A DNA stretch of 64,000 nt. Source: Bacteroidetes bacterium GWF2_40_14. Lineage in GTDB: Bacteria; Bacteroidota; Bacteroidia; Bacteroidales; UBA932. The stretch's first letter is position 1; every line of letters begins with the position of its first letter. The notes below the pieces were generated by a model. The model was not told the DNA's origin. It was given only the letters and a program-made list of their open reading frames with translations, and ran no database searches. The stretch spans positions 48,354 to 112,353 of the forward strand of contig MEOK01000008.1 in the NCBI GenBank assembly GCA_001769195.1. Direction: 5' to 3'. Made by a program: the position numbers and the translations under genes. Positions 25,084 through 34,163 of the stretch are shown piece by piece.

Positions 25084-26577
25084 ATGGCATCAAAAGAGAA
25101 GAGCTCATATAAGAGCATTTTTAAGGCAACATCACTTTTTGGAGGAACACAGATAATAGATGTGTTCATCAATCTGGTAAGAGGAAAAATAATTGCCGTT
25201 TTGCTTGGTCCCTCAGGTATGGGTTTGAACGGGCTCTTTGTATCTTCGGTTGCGCTCATCAATAATATAGCCGGTCTGGGATTAAACTACAGTGCGGTAA
25301 GGGATATTTCCAAATCAAGCGAGTCTGGCGATATTGATAAGCTATCCAGAACGTTAAAAGTATTCCGACGTTGGCTCTTTGGTAGTGCCTTACTTGGGCT
25401 TGTTGCAGTAGTGGCCCTTTCACCATTACTCAGCCGGTTCGCCTTCAAGAGTGGAGAATACACTTGGGCGTTTATGCTATTGGGCTTTATGGTTCTGTTC
25501 AACATACTCGCATCGGGAAACTCCTCTCTTCTTCAGGGTACAAGAAATCTTAAATGGTATGCAATAAACTCTGTTACAGGTACTCTGGTGGCACTTCTGG
25601 TATCTGCACCTCTGTTCTTCTTCTTCGGAGTTAAGGGAATTGTTCCGGCACTGATTTTGTCGTCACTGATTACTTATATTTTAAGTGTTTTCTATACATC
25701 TAAGGTAAAAACCACCGATGTAAAGGTATCATGGAAAGAGACATACTCCGGAGGTGCAGATATGGTGAAGCTTGGTGTGGCAATGATGCTTTCAATATCA
25801 ATTGGCTCTTTCACAGGATACCTGCTTAACAATTTTATCATTAACTCAGGTTCTGTCGCAGACCTAGGATTATATCAGGCAGGAATGAGCATAACATCAC
25901 AATCGATAGGACTAGTATTTTCAGCGATGGCCATCGACTATTACCCGAGACTGGCGGCTGTGAGTGAAGATAACGGCAAAGTCAGGGAGATGGTTAACCA
26001 GCAGGGAGAGGTGACACTTCTTATAGCAACACCAATACTGCTGATGCTTGTAATTACCGCACCAATTGTAATTCAGATACTTCTCTCAAAGGAGTTTTTA
26101 CCAATTACCGGGTTTATAAGGATGTTGGCATTTGGTATGATTTTCAAGGCTGCATCTTATTCCATTGGGGCCATATCTTTCGCAAAAGGTAACAAGAAAG
26201 TTTTTTTCTTTCTTGAGGGGATATACTCAAATGTGAGTATGCTGATTTTCAGTATTGCGGGATATCTGCTAAACGGTCTGGCCGGCCTTGCATGGGCCTT
26301 CATGCTGGCACATTTGGTTTATTTTGTAATAATAAATATTGTAACAGCAAGGTTGTACGAATTTTCATTAAGTAATGAACTTAAGAAGGTCCTGCTGTTC
26401 CAGATTTCATTAATGGCGGCTGTATTTTTCTCCTTCAGGCTTCTGGAAGGGATGGCCTCTTATATTGTTGCATCTCTCCTGTTGCTGTTTTCCATTGTCT
26501 ATTCATTCAGGCAACTGGATAAAATGATTGGGATCAAGGAGTTTGTCAACAAGAAGATTCTCAGGAAGGAAAATTAG
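25084..26577 (+). CDS. O-antigen flippase-like polysaccharide transporter (Wzx type)
   Basis: This 497-residue MOP/MATE-superfamily membrane protein has about 12-14 hydrophobic helices. The N terminus (SLFGGTQIIDVFINLVRGK, then LLGPSGMGLNGLF) matches the Wzx/O-antigen translocase subgroup. It would flip undecaprenyl-linked repeat units to the periplasm for the polymerase encoded three genes upstream. The stop overlaps the opposing fucosyltransferase gene by 4 bases, which ends this plus-strand operon. Confidence 0.88.
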   Translation: MASKEKSSYKSIFKATSLFGGTQIIDVFINLVRGKIIAVLLGPSGMGLNGLFVSSVALINNIAGLGLNYSAVRDISKSSESGDIDKLSRTLKVFRRWLFGSALLGLVAVVALSPLLSRFAFKSGEYTWAFMLLGFMVLFNILASGNSSLLQGTRNLKWYAINSVTGTLVALLVSAPLFFFFGVKGIVPALILSSLITYILSVFYTSKVKTTDVKVSWKETYSGGADMVKLGVAMMLSISIGSFTGYLLNNFIINSGSVADLGLYQAGMSITSQSIGLVFSAMAIDYYPRLAAVSEDNGKVREMVNQQGEVTLLIATPILLMLVITAPIVIQILLSKEFLPITGFIRMLAFGMIFKAASYSIGAISFAKGNKKVFFFLEGIYSNVSMLIFSIAGYLLNGLAGLAWAFMLAHLVYFVIINIVTARLYEFSLSNELKKVLLFQISLMAAVFFSFRLLEGMASYIVASLLLLFSIVYSFRQLDKMIGIKEFVNKKILRKEN

Positions 26578-27449
26578 AGGTGTGTAAGTTTCCACCAGGC
26601 TCTTTTCGTAATATCTACGGACCAGTATAAAGCAATCTTGAGCGTCAGGGAGATTGTCTTTGGGTTTCTTATTTTTATCCATCCTTCGGGAATAAGATCA
26701 GACAGGTCATAATCCTTCATCTGGATTCCGAACCAGGTTTTTGGGACAAGCACAATCTTGTCCGGGTTGTTGTTGAGCCATGCTCCCCACCAGCTGTACG
26801 AAGAGTTGCTTATGATATTGTGGGTACACAACGATTGAAGATACAAGTCGGTAACAGGTGACTCGCGGTCAGGAAAATGAAAGTTTGCGCCTGTAAACTT
26901 TTTTTTACACCACTTTACATCATCGCTAAAGACAAAATATTGCTTTTCTTTTCCAAAACAGGCAATTGCCCTGCGGAAGTATGGCATACAGCAGACAGGT
27001 TGCCTGAGAGGGCGGTTCACATAGTCTCCTCTTCTTACGTGAATTGATATAATCTCCTGATTAAGAAGATGCCCGTATTTTTTCATAATATATGAGAGCC
27101 TATCTTCATCAAGAGCAAATAGTTCCCTGACATAATCCTTATCAAAAAATTTCTCGCTTTGATAATAGCCTGATAGCCTGATTTTGTCGAAATATTCAAT
27201 AGGGGAATAATTAAAACCGGGTTGGATGTACTCTATAGAACCATCAGGGATACCCTCAACAAAATTTACGTCCCGTAATGTATTATGTTGGTACTGATTT
27301 ATAAAATCATTGAAAGTCATATCATTAGGCACTGTTTCTTCTATTGTGCATGCCACATAATCCGTATTGTTCCGACGCGCAAGAGATGCTCCTGTTGCTA
27401 TCTGGAACAGGTTGTTAGCCAGTCCGTTGGTTAGTGTTGAGTAGACCAT
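26574..27449 (-). CDS. family 11 glycosyltransferase (alpha-1,2-fucosyltransferase-like)
   Basis: This 291-residue GT11 enzyme has the hallmark ISIHVRRGDYV motif near residue 135, which binds GDP-fucose in alpha-1,2/1,6-fucosyltransferases. NSSYSWWGAWL and PKTWF are further family blocks. It adds L-fucose (or a related GDP-linked 6-deoxy sugar) to the repeat unit. It is the only gene on the minus strand among the first half of the locus and is divergent from gmd, whose pathway makes its donor, which supports the fucose assignment. Confidence 0.9.
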   Translation of the reverse strand: MVYSTLTNGLANNLFQIATGASLARRNNTDYVACTIEETVPNDMTFNDFINQYQHNTLRDVNFVEGIPDGSIEYIQPGFNYSPIEYFDKIRLSGYYQSEKFFDKDYVRELFALDEDRLSYIMKKYGHLLNQEIISIHVRRGDYVNRPLRQPVCCMPYFRRAIACFGKEKQYFVFSDDVKWCKKKFTGANFHFPDRESPVTDLYLQSLCTHNIISNSSYSWWGAWLNNNPDKIVLVPKTWFGIQMKDYDLSDLIPEGWIKIRNPKTISLTLKIALYWSVDITKRAWWKLTHL

Positions 27450-27507
27450 TTACAAAGTTTTAAATTTGATATAAATATAGCACAAAAAAAAATAAGTATA
27501 TTTGAAT

Positions 27508-28545
27508 ATGAAAAAAGCATTTATTACAGGTATTACCGGCCAGGATGGTTCATACCTTTCGGAGTTCCTCCTGGAAAAAGGTTACGAAGTTTATGGAATA
27601 CTGAGGCGCTCATCTGTATTTACCACCCAGAGAATCCTGGATAAGATATGGACTCATCCTAACTACTATACATTCCATGGCGACCTTGCGGACTCAAGCA
27701 ACCTTCATCGGCTTATATCACAGATCAAGCCAGATGAAATATATAATCTGGGAGCCCAGTCACATGTTGCGGTTTCATTTGAAGTTCCTGAATACACAGG
27801 AGAGGTTGATGCAATAGGAGCAATACGTCTTCTTGATGCCATAAGAGATACAGGCATTCCTTGTAAATATTATCAGGCCTCCACATCGGAACTGTTCGGG
27901 GGACTTCCCGACACTGCACCTCAGAGCGAAAAAACACCCTTTTATCCAAAATCGCCTTATGGAGCTGCAAAACTATATGCATACTGGGTTACCGTCAACT
28001 ATAGGGAGGCTTACAATCTGTTTGCCTGCAACGGAATTCTGTTCAACCATGAATCTCCCAGAAGGGGCGAGACATTTGTGACAAAAAAAATTACAAAGGC
28101 AGTTGCCAATATACACAATAAGAAGCTGACACAGTTGTCACTCGGTAATCTTGACTCAAAAAGGGACTGGGGTTATGCCAAGGAGTATGTGGAGGCTATG
28201 TGGCTCATGCTTCAACAGGATAAACCGGACGACTATGTGATTGCTACCGGACACACATACACAGTGAGGGATTTTGTGAATATGGCATTTAAGGTTATTG
28301 ACGTTGAGATACAGTGGGAGGGCTCCGGTGTTGATGAGATTGGCAGAAACAAAAAAACAGGTGAGATTCTTGTTAAGATAGACCCAATATACTTCAGACC
28401 TTCTGAGGTCGATTTACTTTGGGGTGATCCATCCAAGGCTAAGAGAGAGTTGGGCTGGCAGACTAAAGTTGGACTTGAGGAGTTGGTATACAAAATGGTT
28501 AAGTATGACCTTGAAAACGACAACTACGGAGGAGTTGAAATATGA
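27508..28545 (+). CDS. gmd: GDP-mannose 4,6-dehydratase
   Basis: This enzyme converts GDP-D-mannose to GDP-4-keto-6-deoxy-D-mannose, the branch point for GDP-fucose, GDP-rhamnose and GDP-perosamine. At 345 residues it is normal length. [10 protein letters not shown] is the NADP site, STSELFG carries the catalytic Thr/Ser-Glu, and [12 protein letters not shown] has the Tyr/Lys pair. [16 protein letters not shown] is a family signature. ATG 27508 is the family start; a TTG six bases upstream is in frame. It overlaps the next gene by 4 bases. Confidence 0.96.
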   Translation: MKKAFITGITGQDGSYLSEFLLEKGYEVYGILRRSSVFTTQRILDKIWTHPNYYTFHGDLADSSNLHRLISQIKPDEIYNLGAQSHVAVSFEVPEYTGEVDAIGAIRLLDAIRDTGIPCKYYQASTSELFGGLPDTAPQSEKTPFYPKSPYGAAKLYAYWVTVNYREAYNLFACNGILFNHESPRRGETFVTKKITKAVANIHNKKLTQLSLGNLDSKRDWGYAKEYVEAMWLMLQQDKPDDYVIATGHTYTVRDFVNMAFKVIDVEIQWEGSGVDEIGRNKKTGEILVKIDPIYFRPSEVDLLWGDPSKAKRELGWQTKVGLEELVYKMVKYDLENDNYGGVEI

Positions 28546-29456
28546 TTTTAGTACTTGGAGCAACAGGCTTCTTAGGTAAAACGGTTTGTCTTAAACTAAG
28601 GGAGAGAGGCCTTGAATATATTGCGTCATCACTCTCTATGGGGACAGATTTAAGAGATGAGAATCAGACTCTTTCCCTTTTTGAAAAGGTAAAGCCCGAA
28701 ACCGTAATCAACTGCGCCTCCTTTGTGGGAGGTATCCAGTTTGGCTACAAGCATCCTGTAGAGCTGTTCCATAACAACCTTAAGATGGTGACAAGTGTAT
28801 TAGCTGCTTCCCATGCAACAAACGTACAAAAATTCATAAACCCTGTCTCTAACTGTGTTTATCCCGCCAAAGCAACACTTTTCAAAGAAACTGAGATATG
28901 GGATGGCGAGATGCATGAATCTGTGGTGGTCTATGGTTTTGTAAGAAAGGCATTTATAATAGGGGCATATGCATATGGCAAGCAGTTTGGTGAGAGAATA
29001 TACAATATAATTCTTTCCAACATGTATGGCCCGGGTGACCATTTTGAAGAAGAACGGTCACATGCCCTTGGAGCCTTGATTATGAAGTTTGTGAAAGCCA
29101 GACAGAACAATGAACCAAAGGTTATTGTCTGGGGGACGGGAACACCTGTAAGAGAGTGGATGCATGTTGATGATGGAGCAGAGGCTCTAATAAGGGCCAT
29201 TGACATGCCGTTTTATCCCGGTCCGGTTAATGTCGGCATTGGCTCTGGAATATCTGTTATAGATATGGCGAATATGATAAAAAAACATGTCGGTTACGAA
29301 GGGGCAATTGAACTTGACCCTACAAAACCGGATGGCGCTATTTACAAGACAGTAGAGGGAAAACTTGGTGAGGAGCTTATGAACTGGAAGCCGCAGAAGC
29401 CTTTTGAGCAAGGCGTAAGAGAGACAATAGAGTGGTACCTTAAAAATATAACATAA
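28542..29456 (+). CDS. GDP-L-fucose synthase-like NAD-dependent epimerase/reductase
   Basis: This 304-residue extended SDR has [11 protein letters not shown] as its nucleotide loop. The segment PVSNCVYP matches the Ser-Cys active-site region of GDP-fucose synthase (WcaG/Fcl), and the operon position after gmd agrees. One feature is unusual: the catalytic YxxxK reads Y-G-F-V-R, with arginine in place of the lysine and a lysine one residue later. Either the enzyme tolerates this, or it makes a different product such as a GDP-6-deoxy-talose or rhamnose type sugar. I call the family with confidence and the product with less. Confidence 0.75.
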   Translation: MILVLGATGFLGKTVCLKLRERGLEYIASSLSMGTDLRDENQTLSLFEKVKPETVINCASFVGGIQFGYKHPVELFHNNLKMVTSVLAASHATNVQKFINPVSNCVYPAKATLFKETEIWDGEMHESVVVYGFVRKAFIIGAYAYGKQFGERIYNIILSNMYGPGDHFEEERSHALGALIMKFVKARQNNEPKVIVWGTGTPVREWMHVDDGAEALIRAIDMPFYPGPVNVGIGSGISVIDMANMIKKHVGYEGAIELDPTKPDGAIYKTVEGKLGEELMNWKPQKPFEQGVRETIEWYLKNIT

Positions 29457-29860
29457 TGGAAGTAAGAGAGATAAAACACAACAATCAGGTGCTGGCAAGA
29501 CACATCCCATCAGAATCTTGGTCAGAAGGTCTGGGATTTTATTCTATGGACGATGAATTTGTCCAGGTGGGTTCATGGCAATACAATCAGGGGAAAGAAC
29601 TTCTGAAGCATATTCACAACCAGGTGGAAAGAAGCGTAGACAGGACCCAGGAGGTTTTGTACATAAAACGTGGGAGCATCAAGGCGAAAATCTATACTTT
29701 GGACGAGGTTTTTGTTGAGGAGCTTATCGTAAAACAGGGAGATACCCTCATACTACTGAATTCCGGACACGGATATGAAATTCTTGAGGACGGTACCCAG
29801 GTGCTTGAAATAAAGAACGGACCATACCTTGGAGCCGAGAGAGACAGAAGAAGGTTTTAA
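29456..29860 (+). CDS. cupin-fold protein of the polysaccharide locus
   Basis: This small 134-residue protein has a cupin pattern: HIHNQ near residue 51, a glutamate in TQEVLYIKRG, and LNSGHGYEIL near residue 97, together giving candidate metal ligands. Sugar-nucleotide isomerases of the FdtA/QdtA type are cupins of this size and act just before a DegT aminotransferase, as here. The sequence is not close enough to FdtA for a firm assignment. The start shares one base with the preceding stop (TAATG), so it is co-translated with the epimerase gene. Confidence 0.6.
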   Translation: MEVREIKHNNQVLARHIPSESWSEGLGFYSMDDEFVQVGSWQYNQGKELLKHIHNQVERSVDRTQEVLYIKRGSIKAKIYTLDEVFVEELIVKQGDTLILLNSGHGYEILEDGTQVLEIKNGPYLGAERDRRRF

Positions 29861-29878
29861 AAAGAAAAAATCAAAACT

Positions 29879-30970
29879 ATGGAATTTATACCGCAAATGG
29901 AACCCTTGTTTGGTTCAGAAGAGAAGGAAGCACTAAGCAGATACATGGACGAGGGGGGGTGGCTCACCGAATTCAGAAATACAGCAGAATTTGAGAAACG
30001 CATAGCAGATTACACTGGTTCCAGATATTGCTTTGTCGTGAACAATGGTACAATCAGCCTCACTCTTATGGCTATTGCTGCAGGAATAAAGGCAGGGGAC
30101 CAGGTTATAGTTCCCAATTTTACAATGATAGCAACTCCCAACTCTGTGAAAATGTTTGGTGCAGAGCCGGTTTTTGTAGATGTTGAGAGGGAGACCTTAT
30201 GCATGGATATAGAGTGTGCCAGAAAGGCAATCACTCCAAAAACCAGGGCAATTTTTATTGTAACGGCTAATGGGAGATATCCAAAGGCAGGAATAGAGGC
30301 TTTCCAGAAACTTTGTGACGACAACGGACTGATTCTGCTCGAAGACTCAGCTCAGTCGCTTGGCTCATGGTATCCGAACGGAAAACATCAGGGGGCATTC
30401 TCTCTTGCGGGAAGTTTCTCATTCTCGGCACCAAAAGTTATCTCAACAGGACAAGGGGGTGCCATAATAACCAACGACGACGATATGGCATACAAGTTGA
30501 AAAGACTCAAGGATTTTGGGCGTAGCGGAGGAGGGAATGATGTTCATGACACTATTGGATACAACTTCAAATTCACCGAGTTGCAGGCAGTAATCGGTAA
30601 TGAACAGATGAAAAAACTACCTTGGAGGGTTGAGAGAAAAAAAGAGATACTTACGCTGTACAAAAAACTTCTAAAAGATGTAACAGCAGTCTCATTTTTT
30701 GACCAGGATCTAAGCATTACCACACCATGGTTCATTGATACATTTGTGGAAGACAGAGAAAAGCTTCAGCAGTATCTAAAAGAGAATCAGGTTGGAACAA
30801 GAATAATGTATCCACCAATCAACAAGCAGGTGGCATATAATGTTCCGGGTGAACATCCCGTTTCTAACATGGTAGGGCAAAAAGGTCTGTGGCTTCCATC
30901 GGCGGTTCAGCTGACAGACGAACAGATTAAACATATCTGTTCTGCAATAGTTGCTTTTTACTCAAAATAA
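29879..30970 (+). CDS. DegT/DnrJ/EryC1/StrS-family sugar aminotransferase
   Basis: This 363-residue PLP enzyme aminates a keto-sugar nucleotide. NNGTISLTLMAIAAGI is the cofactor-phosphate region, EDSAQSLGSW contains the PLP-binding aspartate, and SFSAPKVISTGQGGA carries the PLP lysine. The layout, with NFTMIATPNSV, resembles GDP-perosamine synthase, which acts on the product of Gmd. Since gmd lies three genes upstream, GDP-perosamine or a related 4- or 3-amino-6-deoxy sugar is plausible. Confidence 0.85.
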   Translation: MEFIPQMEPLFGSEEKEALSRYMDEGGWLTEFRNTAEFEKRIADYTGSRYCFVVNNGTISLTLMAIAAGIKAGDQVIVPNFTMIATPNSVKMFGAEPVFVDVERETLCMDIECARKAITPKTRAIFIVTANGRYPKAGIEAFQKLCDDNGLILLEDSAQSLGSWYPNGKHQGAFSLAGSFSFSAPKVISTGQGGAIITNDDDMAYKLKRLKDFGRSGGGNDVHDTIGYNFKFTELQAVIGNEQMKKLPWRVERKKEILTLYKKLLKDVTAVSFFDQDLSITTPWFIDTFVEDREKLQQYLKENQVGTRIMYPPINKQVAYNVPGEHPVSNMVGQKGLWLPSAVQLTDEQIKHICSAIVAFYSK

Positions 30971-30994
30971 GTTTTACAGCTAAAAATCCGGTAT

Positions 30995-31852
30995 ATGAAG
31001 TGGTATAGTAAGTATCTGGAAGTTTTCGAAAAGCCGTTCAGCACAGCTCCTCAGCATATTATAGATGATGCAAAGGCAAAACTGGCTGCTGTTCAAAGCG
31101 AAAATCCTATAGCCTCTGTAGTAGTAATCGCTTACAACGACGAAACCAGACTACTCAGCTGCCTATGGTCACTCAGTGAGAGCAAATGCAAGTACCCTAT
31201 TGAGATCATAGGAGTTGACAACAACTCTGCCGACAGAACCGCCGATGTATACAAAGCAGTTGGTCTCAGGTTCTACAATGAGGACAAAAAGAGCTGTGGT
31301 TACGCAAGAAACAGGGGACTTCAGGAGGCAAAGGGCAAGTATTATATATGCATAGACTCCGATACAATGTATCCGGAAAAGTATGTCGAGACCATGATAG
31401 ATGCGCTTGAGAAACCCGGAATTGTAGCTGTATCATCGTTGTGGAGTTATGTGCCCAGCAAGGAGTATCCCAGGTTCTGGATGTTCTTCTATGAGCTTTT
31501 AAGAGATATACATCTTTTCTTACAGTCATTCAAAAGCCCTGAACGAAGCGTCAGGGGTCTTGTGTTTGCCTATAACATTGAGTTTGGCAAGAAGGTGGGT
31601 TATCGTGTTCAGATTATCAGGGGAGAAGATGGAGCAATGGCCTATGGGTTGAAGCAATATGGAAAAATTGCATTTGTAAGAGGGAAAAAGGCAAGAGCTA
31701 TAAGTTGCACATCTACCATAAGTGCCGACGGATCACTTAAAAAGGCTTTCTGGACCAGAGTGCAAGGAGTTTTAAAGGGTATAAGGAAGTACTTTGTAAA
31801 AGCTACCGGAGATGTGAAAGATCAACCCTCAAATCTTATAAAAAACAAATGA
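30995..31852 (+). CDS. family 2 glycosyltransferase
   Basis: This 285-residue GT-A enzyme starts its catalytic domain with SVVVIAYNDETRL. It has GVDNNSADRT and a DSDTMYP metal-binding motif. The REGEDGAMAYGL-like region (RGEDGAMAYGL) contains the catalytic ED. No membrane helix is seen. It belongs to the gmd operon and overlaps the next gene by 4 bases. Donor and acceptor are unknown. Confidence 0.82.
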   Translation: MKWYSKYLEVFEKPFSTAPQHIIDDAKAKLAAVQSENPIASVVVIAYNDETRLLSCLWSLSESKCKYPIEIIGVDNNSADRTADVYKAVGLRFYNEDKKSCGYARNRGLQEAKGKYYICIDSDTMYPEKYVETMIDALEKPGIVAVSSLWSYVPSKEYPRFWMFFYELLRDIHLFLQSFKSPERSVRGLVFAYNIEFGKKVGYRVQIIRGEDGAMAYGLKQYGKIAFVRGKKARAISCTSTISADGSLKKAFWTRVQGVLKGIRKYFVKATGDVKDQPSNLIKNK

Positions 31853-32976
31853 AAGCTCTGTTTGTCCACTTTTACGACTTTGCTCCTCAAAGCGGCATTA
31901 GCAAGAAAATCATCTATCAGATAGATGCACTGAAAGCCTGCGGTATGGATGTAGAGTTGTGTTACATGGATATTGACGAGCATGGAAACCAGAGAAGACT
32001 CTGCGGAGAAACTATAATAGAGGATTTCGGCAACGGTTTCTCAGCGAAATTTCTGAAATGGTTTAAATTCAGCAAACTGACCGACTATATCCTTAGTAAG
32101 AAAATTGAATTTGTATACATCAGAAGCTTTTACAACATCAACCCTCCTCTTCTTAAAATGCTTGGCAGGCTTAAGAGAGCAGGAATAAAGGTAGTTATGG
32201 AACTGCCAACCTATCCGTATGACACAGAAGTTAAAAATACAGCCCTCAAATACAGATTCATTTTTATTTTAAACCGTATTTACCGCAACAGACTAAAAAA
32301 CTACATAGACAGGATAGTCACATTTACAGATTACCCGGTTATTCACGGAGTCAAGACAATCTGTATATCAAATGGGATTGATTTCAACAACATCAAACTT
32401 AAATCAACCATAAATGAAACCCATGATAAATTAAATCTTATTGGTGTTGCAGAGATTCATTTCTGGCATGGTTTCGACCGTATTATAAGAGGAATGGCAG
32501 AATATTACAAACAAAATCCTAAGGTCGAAGTACATTTCAATATTGTGGGTGATGGGGTGCCAAAGGATGTTAAAATGCTCATGGAGTTGTCTAAAGAGAA
32601 CGGACTAGATAAATATGTTCATTTTTTAGGATCCAGTTTTGGAGAAGAGCTTGACGGACTTTTTGAAAAATCTGATTTCGGTATAGCCAGTCTTGCAAGA
32701 CACAGATCCGACATAACAAAGATTAAAACGTTGAAAAACAGGGAATATGCAGCACGTGGCATACCATTTATCTATTCTGAGATTGATGACGACTTTGAAA
32801 ATATGCCGTATATCCTAAAAGCTCCGGCAGATGAATCTGCAATAGATATCAATGGAATAATTGACTTCTACAGATCACTGAAAATGAGCCCGTCGGAGAT
32901 AAGGGCCACAATTGCCGGTACTCTTTCATGGAATGTGCAGATGCAGAAGGTTATCGACGAAACATTCAAAAAATAA
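31849..32976 (+). CDS. GT4-like glycosyltransferase
   Basis: This 375-residue protein has the two-domain GT-B shape. The N terminus KALFVHFYDFAPQSG is an acceptor-domain strand with a glycine turn. NLIGVAEIHFWHGFDRII begins the C-terminal nucleotide domain, and IVGDGVP fits a GT4 glycosyltransferase. The usual EX7E motif is weak (EKSDFGIAS region). The start overlaps the upstream gene (ATGA) and the stop shares a base with the next start. Confidence 0.72.
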   Translation: MKALFVHFYDFAPQSGISKKIIYQIDALKACGMDVELCYMDIDEHGNQRRLCGETIIEDFGNGFSAKFLKWFKFSKLTDYILSKKIEFVYIRSFYNINPPLLKMLGRLKRAGIKVVMELPTYPYDTEVKNTALKYRFIFILNRIYRNRLKNYIDRIVTFTDYPVIHGVKTICISNGIDFNNIKLKSTINETHDKLNLIGVAEIHFWHGFDRIIRGMAEYYKQNPKVEVHFNIVGDGVPKDVKMLMELSKENGLDKYVHFLGSSFGEELDGLFEKSDFGIASLARHRSDITKIKTLKNREYAARGIPFIYSEIDDDFENMPYILKAPADESAIDINGIIDFYRSLKMSPSEIRATIAGTLSWNVQMQKVIDETFKK

Positions 32977-34160
32977 TGAAAACATTACTTTTTCTTTTCT
33001 GGATATCGTTGTTCATTGTTTTCTATACCTATCTGGGTTACGGAATCCTTCTGTACCTTATGGTAAAGATAAAGGAAAAGTTTTCTAAACCACAGAAATT
33101 CAAATTGTCTCAGGAAGAGCATCCGGAAATAACTCTCCTGATTGCTGCTTATAACGAGGAGGATATTGTTGACGAGAAAATGGCTAACACACTGGCTCAG
33201 GACTATCCGGCAGACAAGCTTAAAATCGTATGGGTTACGGATGGTTCGACTGATGGTACAAACCGGAAATTATCTGGCTATGATAATGTTGAAATTCTGT
33301 TTGAACCAAGAAGAGGAGGTAAGACTGCTGCTCTAAACAGAGCGTTGACATATGTAAGAACCAACCTTATTATATTCACAGATGCCAATACAATGCTTAA
33401 CAAAGAGGCGGTTAAGGAGATAGTAAAGGCATTTTCTGACCCAAAAGTCGGTTGTGTTGCAGGAGAAAAGAGAATTGCTTCAAAAAACAAGGATAGTGCA
33501 TCATCCGGAGGAGAAGGTATATACTGGAAATATGAATCAACTCTAAAGGCGTGGGATTCCAGATTGTATACAGCGGTTGGAGCCGCCGGAGAACTTTTTG
33601 CAATAAGGAGAGAACTGTTTGAAGTAATGAAGCCCGACACTCTGCTTGACGATTTTATCCTCTCTATGCGAATTGCACAAAGGGGCTACAAGATAGAGTA
33701 TTGCAGCAATGCTTATGCAATGGAGGAGGGGTCGTACAACATGTCAGAGGAGAAGAAGAGGAAAGTTAGAATTGCGGCAGGAGGTATCCAGTCTGTATAT
33801 AGGTTGAGAGGTTTGCTGAATTTCTTCAGGTATCCAATTTTGTCGTTCCAGTACATATCGCACAGGGTATTAAGATGGACAATAACTCCTCTGTTCCTGT
33901 TTGCATTGCTACCGCTGAATCTGTTACTGGTAATTCTTGGAGGGGCAATTATATACTCAGTGTTGCTTGCATTACAGCTTCTGTTTTATCTGCTGGCATA
34001 TCTTGGAAAAAGAATGGAGGAGAGGAAACTCAGAAATAAAATTCTTTTTGTCCCATACTATTTTCTCTTTATGAACATAAATGTCATAAAAGGTTTCCTA
34101 TACCTGATTAAAAAGAAAAGGGGTGATGGTACCTGGGAAAAAGCGAAAAGGGTAGTCTGA
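32976..34160 (+). CDS. membrane-bound family 2 glycosyltransferase
   Basis: This 394-residue GT2 has an N-terminal helix (about 2-28), a catalytic domain and C-terminal helices (about 300-345). ITLLIAAYNEED opens the catalytic domain, TDANTMLN is the DxD motif, and DDFILSMRIAQRG the TED-like region. It is related to the enzyme at 23286-24446. The frame is open 48 bases further upstream, but ATG 32976 (overlapping the previous TAA by one base) gives the natural hydrophobic start. It is the last gene of the plus-strand gmd operon. Confidence 0.82.
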   Translation: MKTLLFLFWISLFIVFYTYLGYGILLYLMVKIKEKFSKPQKFKLSQEEHPEITLLIAAYNEEDIVDEKMANTLAQDYPADKLKIVWVTDGSTDGTNRKLSGYDNVEILFEPRRGGKTAALNRALTYVRTNLIIFTDANTMLNKEAVKEIVKAFSDPKVGCVAGEKRIASKNKDSASSGGEGIYWKYESTLKAWDSRLYTAVGAAGELFAIRRELFEVMKPDTLLDDFILSMRIAQRGYKIEYCSNAYAMEEGSYNMSEEKKRKVRIAAGGIQSVYRLRGLLNFFRYPILSFQYISHRVLRWTITPLFLFALLPLNLLLVILGGAIIYSVLLALQLLFYLLAYLGKRMEERKLRNKILFVPYYFLFMNINVIKGFLYLIKKKRGDGTWEKAKRVV

Positions 34161-34163
34161 TTA

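Noticed and set aside
27497..27504. TATATTTG as promoter box for gmd
   Set aside because: It ends only three bases before the gmd start codon, so transcription would begin inside the gene, and no -33 element fits.
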